Positions 58,980 to 64,000 of a stretch of DNA of 64,000 bases are shown piece after piece. Source of the DNA: Acinetobacter sp. 10FS3-1 (lineage in GTDB: Bacteria; Pseudomonadota; Gammaproteobacteria; Pseudomonadales; Moraxellaceae); assembly GCF_013343215.1 (NCBI RefSeq), contig NZ_CP039144.1, positions 62,001 through 126,000 of the forward strand, in the 5' to 3' direction. The position numbers and the translations under genes are program-made. The notes below the pieces were generated by a model. It was given only the letters and a program-made list of their open reading frames with translations. It had not been told where the DNA came from and did not search any database. Position 1 is the stretch's first letter. Each line of letters starts with the position of its first letter.

Positions 58980-59528
58980 ATGCCGGCACAATCTTTTTTC
59001 TATGAAACTTCGCATTCAAATTTTGGAATAATGTTTCAGAATGATGCTGAACAATATATTGAAGTCATCCAAGATATTCAGGCTCAAGCCAAAGCCCTTG
59101 ATGAATCAAACAAGGATATTTACCGGGTGATTGCTCAATTCTCTTCAAGTGAAGATGGCATTCAAATCTTTGTAGCCCCGCATGTGCGCTATGTTGAGCT
59201 TGCTGAGACGGTTCTGGAATGCTTCAAAGCTAGTGGAAAGGTTTACTTCAAAAATAAGCACAACCAACATCGCCAGATCAGAAAGCAAGGGTTTTTAAGC
59301 GAACTTCAAAAAATTATTCACATTTCTAATGGTAATAAAAAGAATGAAGTGGCTAAGACCGTGGCACTGATCAAAGAACATTTTGAAAAACAAGCAGCAA
59401 AACTGGATAAGGCTGTAGAAAGTATCGCCCTTAAATACAATTTAGGTGTGGTGAAGCATCAGGAATACATTGCCGGACTAGCTCACACATGGATTGAAGA
59501 GCAATCACCTGAACCAAAGGCAGTCTAA
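58980..59528 (+). CDS. hypothetical protein, 182 aa
   Basis: MPAQSFFYETSHSNFGIMFQ...; helical, basic middle (KNKHNQHRQIRKQGFL), ends EEQSPEPKAV. Ribosome site GAAAGGGTGA. No own promoter, so it depends on the 58540 promoter. No recognised family. Confidence 0.8.
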   Translation: MPAQSFFYETSHSNFGIMFQNDAEQYIEVIQDIQAQAKALDESNKDIYRVIAQFSSSEDGIQIFVAPHVRYVELAETVLECFKASGKVYFKNKHNQHRQIRKQGFLSELQKIIHISNGNKKNEVAKTVALIKEHFEKQAAKLDKAVESIALKYNLGVVKHQEYIAGLAHTWIEEQSPEPKAV

Positions 59529-59551
59529 TATTTAAGAATGGAAAACAATAC

Positions 59552-59576
59552 CCTACCCTGACAAGGTTAGGTTTTA
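59552..59576 (+). terminator. weak rho-independent terminator
   Basis: CCTA-c-CCT-gaca-AGG-t-TAGG and TTTTAATTT. Confidence 0.55.
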
Positions 59577-59612
59577 ATTTGTCGAATTGCAGATTGATAG
59601 CACTCATTTACA

Positions 59613-59696
59613 TTGACTTATGCCATGTTTAATGATTATAATTCTTTGCATCAAAGGCACTAAGCCAAACCGGATAAGTCACCGGATTAAAGATTT
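59613..59696 (+). promoter_or_regulatory. promoter + H1 + pseudoknot leader
   Basis: TTGACT, TATAAT. H1 GGC-actaa-GCC; S1 CCGG/CCGG; S2 AAGTC/GATTT. ATG at 59714. Confidence 0.85.
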
Positions 59697-59713
59697 AGAT
59701 TGAGGGTAAAATA

Positions 59714-60379
59714 ATGTTTTTAGAAGCTATCCAGAATCAAGCTGAAAACTCGCAAAGCAATGAATACAGCTTTCCTATGCTAGTTGCATCAAAGGTTAAT
59801 TTTTTTGATGGTGCGTTCACTCAAACTCAAATTTTCAGCAAAATTATTGCAGAGAAAAAACAGAGTGTTGATGTGCTCGATACTGATGACATTTACATTG
59901 AAATCACCGGACAGGTAGCTGATCTACCGTTCCATGCTCGCAGTAGTTCACTGTTTTATTGGACTGCTTTAAGGGATTACCCTACGCATAATGCGTGTAA
60001 GCTCGCTTCTCTTACGCTCCACAGTCTGCGTGTAGCATTATTTGTTCAGGTGGCGAAGAACCTTCCTCAAAGCAAGTTGGTTGCTCCTGTGCGCCAGAGC
60101 AATTTCTTGGATGCTGTGGATGCGTGTTACCCGAACATTGACCTGTCAGACGAAACGACAGCGATTGAGCATGCAAATATGCTAATTGGTAAGGCAAAGT
60201 TTAATTTAGCCAATCTTGAACGTCCGTCTACAAGTTTTGAAGATGATTTATTCAAGACAGTTGATCGTGCTGTATATCAAGCAGCAGAGCTACTGTTTGA
60301 AAAAATGAATGAAGCTATCTCAACTGAGCGAGTAAACAAAATCCGTCAAGCTGTGTACCTTACCCGCTTCACTTACTAA
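59714..60379 (+). CDS. hypothetical protein, 221 aa
   Basis: MFLEAIQNQAENSQSNEYSF...; strand-rich start, then helices (NACKLASLTLHSLRVALFVQ). Layout comparable to 41237. Soluble; no recognised family. Followed by a GC-rich hairpin and a promoterless leader for a broken gene. Confidence 0.8.
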   Translation: MFLEAIQNQAENSQSNEYSFPMLVASKVNFFDGAFTQTQIFSKIIAEKKQSVDVLDTDDIYIEITGQVADLPFHARSSSLFYWTALRDYPTHNACKLASLTLHSLRVALFVQVAKNLPQSKLVAPVRQSNFLDAVDACYPNIDLSDETTAIEHANMLIGKAKFNLANLERPSTSFEDDLFKTVDRAVYQAAELLFEKMNEAISTERVNKIRQAVYLTRFTY

Positions 60380-60386
60380 ACCGATC

Positions 60387-60448
60387 ACTCAGGCGGGATA
60401 CCCTGCCTGAGATACCTCATAACTACAGGTCGCCACCTGATTAAAGGC
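60387..60448 (+). promoter_or_regulatory. intercistronic hairpin + promoterless pseudoknot
   Basis: CTCAGGC-loop-GCCTGAG, then S1 CAGGT/ACCTG and S2 GCC/GGC. No promoter. Confidence 0.7.
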
Positions 60449-60468
60449 AATATTCAGGAATTATAATC

Positions 60469-60606
60469 ATGTCTAAATTCAATGTAGCACTCGACAACTT
60501 AATCCATCTTTCGGAGAGCGTTTAAATCCGATTCAGTACATCACCACCCTATTTTGGTGAAGAAGCTAAAATTCGCTTATTAAACCTATTCGATATTGGG
60601 TTCTAA
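60469..60606 (+). pseudogene. short gene with in-frame TAA
   Basis: MSKFNVALDNLIHLSESV, TAA (60523-60525), then in the same frame IRFSTSPPYFGEEAKIRLLN and a few more to TAA 60604. Both halves look coding, so a point nonsense mutation (or sequencing error) in a shrunken cassette gene is likely; read-through is possible but unsupported. Confidence 0.5.
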
Positions 60607-60625
60607 GCCCAGATCAGCAGCCGGA

Positions 60626-60650
60626 ACCGCGTCAATAGATGCGGTTTTTT
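60626..60650 (+). terminator. rho-independent terminator
   Basis: ACCGC-gtcaatagat-GCGGT and six T. Confidence 0.85.
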
Positions 60651-60686
60651 ATTACCTTAGATTTTGATTGAAAAGGCTTGGCACAC

Positions 60687-60719
60687 GGTAGGCGTTAGGT
60701 TTTTTAATATAAAAAAATA
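60687..60719 (+). repeat. T/A element copy 22
   Basis: GGTAGGCGTTAGG, T-run, AATAT, A-run. Confidence 0.85.
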
Positions 60720-60798
60720 GTTCAGATTTTTCAGGAACACATGCCAGGTCAGTATGCAAATTAATTGCTTCGGCAATGTAGATAAATGATGTTTTATA

Positions 60799-60882
60799 TT
60801 GACTTATGCCATGTTTTAACCCATAATTAAACACATACAGAGCAGATAGCTCACACGGATAAGCCACCGTAGTAAAGGCTTA
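60799..60882 (+). promoter_or_regulatory. promoter + H1 + pseudoknot leader
   Basis: TTGACT, CATAAT. H1 GAGC-agata-GCTC; S1 ACGG/CCGT; S2 TAAGCC/GGCTTA. ATG at 60899. Confidence 0.9.
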
Positions 60883-60898
60883 GGTTTAGGAGTTTCTT

Positions 60899-61282
60899 AT
60901 GCAATACGCAATTTTCTCTGATTTAGACATTTTACAGCGTCATATTTGCTCAAACCTTGATTGGAACGGCAAGAATGAAAGCCAAGTCGTTTTTGTGGAT
61001 GAAGAAGAAGCTCCTGTAGCTTTGCTTTGCAATGACCTTGATACTGCGTTCAAGTCAACTGCTGTATGGGTGGACGGCGTGAAATTAGCAGACGGCATTA
61101 TCAACCCTGAAAATGCCCTGTACATTACCGCTCTCCGCAATATTGAGCCAAACATGGTTGAGTTTTCTCAACAGCATAAATACCTAGTAATCGCTGATGT
61201 GAATGGTGAGCTAGACCTACACCACTTAGTTAAATCAAGTCAGCTTGAGCTAGTGGATACCATCTTAGAGGACGATGAATAA
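60899..61282 (+). CDS. hypothetical acidic protein, 127 aa
   Basis: MQYAIFSDLDILQRHICSNL...; alpha/beta, acidic, ending VDTILEDDE. Soluble. No recognised family. Followed by two strong hairpins. Confidence 0.8.
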   Translation: MQYAIFSDLDILQRHICSNLDWNGKNESQVVFVDEEEAPVALLCNDLDTAFKSTAVWVDGVKLADGIINPENALYITALRNIEPNMVEFSQQHKYLVIADVNGELDLHHLVKSSQLELVDTILEDDE

Positions 61283-61301
61283 AACCTCACCCTATACCCT
61301 C

Positions 61302-61374
61302 AGAGGTTCAGGTTATGATTCTCCTGAACCTCTCTTTAACCCCCCTGCCACTATTTAGGTCAGGGGTTTTTTTT
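61302..61374 (+). terminator. tandem hairpins, second a strong terminator
   Basis: AGAGGTTCAGG / CCTGAACCTCT (61302-61333), then CCCCTG / CAGGGG with eight T (61342-61374). Confidence 0.9.
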
Positions 61375-61404
61375 ACCTATTTTTTGTGAAGCCCTGGTGA
61401 ACTT

Positions 61405-61438
61405 GGTAGGCGTTAGATTTTTTAAAGTAAAAAAAATG
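61405..61438 (+). repeat. T/A element copy 23
   Basis: GGTAGGCGTTAGA, T-run, AAAGT, A-run, ATG. Confidence 0.85.
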
Positions 61439-61506
61439 ATTGAATATTTAGGGATATAGCCGATGGCGCGGATTACAACTCAGTGATTAATCTGGAACAG
61501 ATTGTA

Positions 61507-61598
61507 TTGACTTATGCCATGTTTGAGGCGATAATTTCCACATACTAATGAATCGGCTCAATATGCCAAAACGGTCGCACTCACCGAATTATGAGTGC
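61507..61598 (+). promoter_or_regulatory. promoter + H1 + pseudoknot with fully changed S2
   Basis: TTGACT, GATAAT. H1 GGC-tcaatat-GCC; S1 CGGT/ACCG; S2 GCACTC/GAGTGC, six compensated pairs with none of the usual sequence. ATG at 61618. Confidence 0.9.
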
Positions 61599-61617
61599 TT
61601 AGGGGAAAAAATTTTAA

Positions 61618-62125
61618 ATGTCAGCAGTAGCACATATTTGTCCGGTAGCAGTTGACGCTCCGGTTTACCAGATAGAAAGAACAACTGATTTATCAATGGC
61701 TCAGTTCCTTGCTCAAATCAAATCACTATTGAACAATGATTTCTTTGCGCCAGTGATTACACCTGAACAATGGGCTTCTAAAGCCTTGATCGGCACTGAT
61801 CTGGACCAGATATGCGAACACCTTTCTGAGAGCACATATACCTTTAATGACCTCACCGGTGAAGTAGTATTCAAAACCCATGATGATGACAAAGCTCTTC
61901 TGGATTTTGAAAACATTGGTGGTCATTTCAAACTAGCGGTAAAGTCTGAACATAGCCTTAAGCCTAAAGGACACCCAAACATAAACCTGAACATTATTCC
62001 GTTGTTCTTATGGTTTGCGCTTCATTGAATCAATTGAAACTCGCATTCACAACATGGTTGCGTTGCGTATTTTGAAAAACCAAGACGACTTCTCAAAACT
62101 GCTTGCGAAGCACCGTTTTAAATAA
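61618..62125 (+). pseudogene. gene with C-terminal frameshift
   Basis: The ATG frame encodes 136 aa (MSAVAHICPVAVDAPVYQIE...) and ends IIPLFLWFALH at 62028. The +1 frame across the same point reads FRCSYGLRFIESIETRIHNM then VALRILKNQDDFSKLLAKHR to TAA 62125 and is clearly coding, so the ancestral product was about 168 aa. The shift lies between about 61993 and 62026. A 136-aa product may still be made. No recognised family. Confidence 0.65.
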
Positions 62126-62191
62126 TGACTAATGATTAGGGTAGATGCCACTACCTTACCTTATAACTAATGATTGAAGGATAAGAGCGAT

Positions 62192-63274
62192 ATGCCAAGC
62201 TTTATCTCAACTGGAAAAAAACTCAAAGTGCTTACTAGCTCTATTTGGTCTAACAACCAACAGGCTTTATTTGGTATAGCACCATCGAACACCAATTTAG
62301 AATCTGGTCCACAAACCAGTGTGCAATGTTTCGCCGTGGTAGAAGATATTAATTTGAAGCCGGAAACCATGACGATCTATTTGCTCGTGAACACACAATT
62401 CAAAAGCATTAATGAAAATGGCGTAGACGATGAACAGGTCAAAATGAAGGACTGCGAAATCAAGATCGCTCGCAGCTTTGATCTGACCCAAATCCATTCT
62501 GGCGAGCTTAACTACAACCAATTGCATGCACTTGGAAAAGACTTTGCAACTGAGGTGTTAAAATACGCCCAATTTGCGTTATTTTCTGAGTTAGGCAAAG
62601 CTGATGCCTTACCTTTAGGTATCTATGAAAACCTGATTTTCAACCCAGAAAATATTAGTATTAATCTGGATGCAAGCGAGAATAAAGTGAACTTAACGCC
62701 CTTTATTCATTACTATCGCTTACTCAATATACCGCGTATGCACCTAATTGATCAGTTTATTAAATTTGCCAAAAAAAAAGGTGAAATGAGCTTCACCGTT
62801 GATCAAATGCGTTTCTGCTTGTCGGAACAACCTTGTCTGGGTGTATTAAATAATTGCAAACATAGTGCAGCCAAACCAGTCGATTTACGCCATCCACACT
62901 TACTGGATATTCATATCAAAGGTGAAACTGCCTTGCAAGAAATGTTTAAGTCTGTACTTTATGACTTAACCATGAATGGCAATAACCGAAAATCACATGA
63001 ATATGAGTTATTCAGTGATTTACTGCATACAAATAATTTTAATGAAGCATTCCTGAGCCATGTTCAACCCACAAACGAATCTATCTCTAATACTTTAGAT
63101 CAGATGAACTACGCATTATTTAACTTTAGCAATGCTCAAAAAAACCTGGACAAAATTGAAGATAATATTCATAAGCAGCACTATCAATACAATCTTGCCT
63201 GGTTTGCAGCAACATTAGGGTATATCGAAGCGGCCGTGGAATCATGCTGCCACGTATATACAGTTAAAAAATGA
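62192..63274 (+). CDS. hypothetical protein, 360 aa, possible +1-frame extension
   Basis: Start at ATG 62192 (MPSFISTGKKLKVLTSSIWS) with AAGGATAAGAG upstream; the TTG at 62174 is less likely. Soluble protein; the C-terminal half is helical (NALNQMNYALFNFSNAQ-like, QKNLDKIEDNIHKQ). It ends VKK-TGA, but the +1 frame continues ENDEQAPFAMKQLDQQPISV then SGAAIPV to 63356, again coding-like. No promoter between it and 61618, so it is probably co-transcribed. Confidence 0.75.
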   Translation: MPSFISTGKKLKVLTSSIWSNNQQALFGIAPSNTNLESGPQTSVQCFAVVEDINLKPETMTIYLLVNTQFKSINENGVDDEQVKMKDCEIKIARSFDLTQIHSGELNYNQLHALGKDFATEVLKYAQFALFSELGKADALPLGIYENLIFNPENISINLDASENKVNLTPFIHYYRLLNIPRMHLIDQFIKFAKKKGEMSFTVDQMRFCLSEQPCLGVLNNCKHSAAKPVDLRHPHLLDIHIKGETALQEMFKSVLYDLTMNGNNRKSHEYELFSDLLHTNNFNEAFLSHVQPTNESISNTLDQMNYALFNFSNAQKNLDKIEDNIHKQHYQYNLAWFAATLGYIEAAVESCCHVYTVKK

Positions 63275-63369
63275 AAATGACGAACAGGCTCCTTTTGCTA
63301 TGAAGCAGCTAGATCAGCAACCAATCAGCGTATCGGGTGCAGCAATTCCGGTGTAATCCTCACCCACCT

Positions 63370-63397
63370 AAAAAGAGCAACCTGTTTGCTCTTTTTT
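63370..63397 (+). terminator. rho-independent terminator
   Basis: AAAAAGAGCAA-cctgt-TTGCTCTTTTTT. Confidence 0.9.
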
Positions 63398-63404
63398 TAT
63401 CGCA

Positions 63405-63493
63405 AGAACCTACGCCAACAAGAATATGAAGAAATTCGGGAACGTAGAAATAGTATAAATAAAAAGGCTGAAACTTCTGATGTACCATTCTAA
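63405..63493 (+). pseudogene. C-terminal fragment with SSB-like tip
   Basis: Open frame without start: KNLRQQEYEEIRERRNSINK then KAETSDVPF-stop. The last residues resemble the SSB C-terminal tip (D-D/V-P-F). Only about 29 codons remain, after a terminator, so probably debris. Confidence 0.3.
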
Positions 63494-63529
63494 AAATTCC
63501 TAAGCACCCACGGCGTAAGTTGGTTTTTA

Positions 63530-63614
63530 TTGACTTATGCCATGTTTTAGCAGTATAATTCATATATACAGAGCAGATAGCTCACACGGAAAAGCCCCCG
63601 CAATAAAAGGCTTA
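63530..63614 (+). promoter_or_regulatory. promoter + H1 + pseudoknot leader
   Basis: TTGACT, TATAAT. H1 GAGC-agata-GCTC; S1 CGG/CCG; S2 AAGCC/GGCTT. ATG at 63633. Confidence 0.85.
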
Positions 63615-63632
63615 TCGTTCAGGGTTAAAATT

Positions 63633-64000
63633 ATGTCAGTCCAAGCAATTCGTATCCACCTTACAACCTTTCTAGGATGCCTAAACAGTGATGTTCTTTC
63701 TAGTCAGTTCAACCTAGATGAAATCAGCGAGCATTCTGACCGCTTGGAAAACTCCCAAGCAAAACTGATTGAAATAATTGCAGCTATGCAGTTCTCAGGC
63801 ATTATCGCAGCTACAGGATATGGTAAGGTTCTTTTATCTCCAAGTGCGAAAGAACAAGGCTTGTGGCAAGTAACAACCTTCAATGACAACCACATACCGC
63901 TTGGTGATCTTGGCAACCAGAATTTAACCACGGCGTTAGAACAATTCTTTGAAGAAATCAGCTTAGATTTGAATGTAGAAGAATTTTGCAGCCAGTTTTC
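63633..64000 (+). CDS. hypothetical protein, 3' end outside window
   Basis: MSVQAIRIHLTTFLGCLNSD...; about 122 codons are visible and open to the window edge. Mixed helix and strand, acidic end (FFEEISLDLNVEEFCSQF). It has a full promoter and pseudoknot leader, so it is a standard cassette gene. Family not recognised. Confidence 0.75.
   Translation, partial: MSVQAIRIHLTTFLGCLNSDVLSSQFNLDEISEHSDRLENSQAKLIEIIAAMQFSGIIAATGYGKVLLSPSAKEQGLWQVTTFNDNHIPLGDLGNQNLTTALEQFFEEISLDLNVEEFCSQF

Noticed and set aside
19339..60525. Genome-wide stop-codon reassignment
   Set aside because: Interrupting codons are mixed (TAG, TAA, frameshifts), and TAA, TAG and TGA all end intact genes normally.
4503..61438. 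T/A elements as pdif (XerC/XerD) sites of Acinetobacter plasmids
   Set aside because: The sequence has neither the XerC/XerD arms nor the 28-bp layout.
866..63633. Leader peptides/attenuators before the cassette genes
   Set aside because: No consistent short frame lies between the promoters and start codons; conservation is in RNA pairing.
1..64000. Jumbo-phage genome
   Set aside because: No capsid, tail, terminase, portal or lysis gene in 64 kb, and a Rep_3 initiator is present. A phage-plasmid is not excluded by one window.

Overview
The window looks like part of a large, low-GC Acinetobacter (Moraxellaceae) plasmid. The single-stranded DNA-binding protein at 7529-8080 is of the Acinetobacter type (Gly/Asn-rich linker, acidic DDIPF tail), and a Rep_3-type replication initiator lies at 46184-47062. 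No rRNA, tRNA, CRISPR array, complete insertion sequence, conjugation gene or virion gene was seen. A phage-plasmid cannot be excluded: SSB, an ASCH-like protein, DUF2786, DUF262 and a small HD hydrolase also occur in phages. Most products match no family I recognise.

The striking feature is the layout. About forty genes or orphan transcripts start from a near-identical sigma70-type promoter, TTGACTTATGCCATGTTTTA followed by TATAAT. In about 35 leaders the mRNA then carries the same RNA architecture. It has a hairpin at the 5' end (H1, typically GAGC-loop-GCTC), then a compact H-type pseudoknot: stem S1 (e.g. CAGGT/ACCTG), whose loop holds one strand of stem S2 (e.g. AAGCC) pairing with GGCTT just after an ATTAAA linker. 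It ends 12-22 nt before the start codon. Stem sequences differ from gene to gene but change in compensating pairs, so this is probably a real RNA family and the best candidate here for an undescribed regulatory system. Leader entries below use H1/S1/S2 in this sense.

A second dispersed repeat, the 'T/A element' (about 32 bp, consensus GGTAGGCGTTAG + T-run + short spacer + A-run + ATG), occurs 23 times, nearly always after a terminator and before the next promoter. Together these give a cassette-like array: element, promoter, pseudoknot leader, one gene (rarely two), terminator.

Region by region. 1-3.5 kb: Sel1-repeat protein (cut by the window edge) and membrane proteins. 3.6-9.9 kb: an orphan RNA candidate, large unknown proteins, ssb. 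10.1-14 kb: minus-strand DUF2786 operon, HD hydrolase, a membrane-protein pair. 14-25.6 kb: unknown cassettes mixed with gene debris (thyA-like, outer-membrane protein tail, a ribbon-helix-helix gene with an amber codon, a decayed DUF262 gene) and secreted proteins. 25.7-35.4 kb: cassettes, a seven-repeat DUF5710-like protein, an intact DUF262 gene. 36.1-36.8 kb: four 168-bp tandem repeats. 37-42 kb: cassettes, ASCH-like protein, a solo IS200/IS605-like end. 42-51 kb: Sel1 periplasmic protein, TetR regulator, haem-oxygenase-like diiron candidate, Rep. 51-64 kb: the densest cassette array, including two tandem paralogue pairs and several recently broken reading frames; the last gene runs off the window.

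The genes appear to work as a plasmid core (rep, ssb) plus a large set of small cytoplasmic proteins that are individually transcribed but probably co-regulated through shared promoter and leader signals. What the signal is cannot be read from the sequence.
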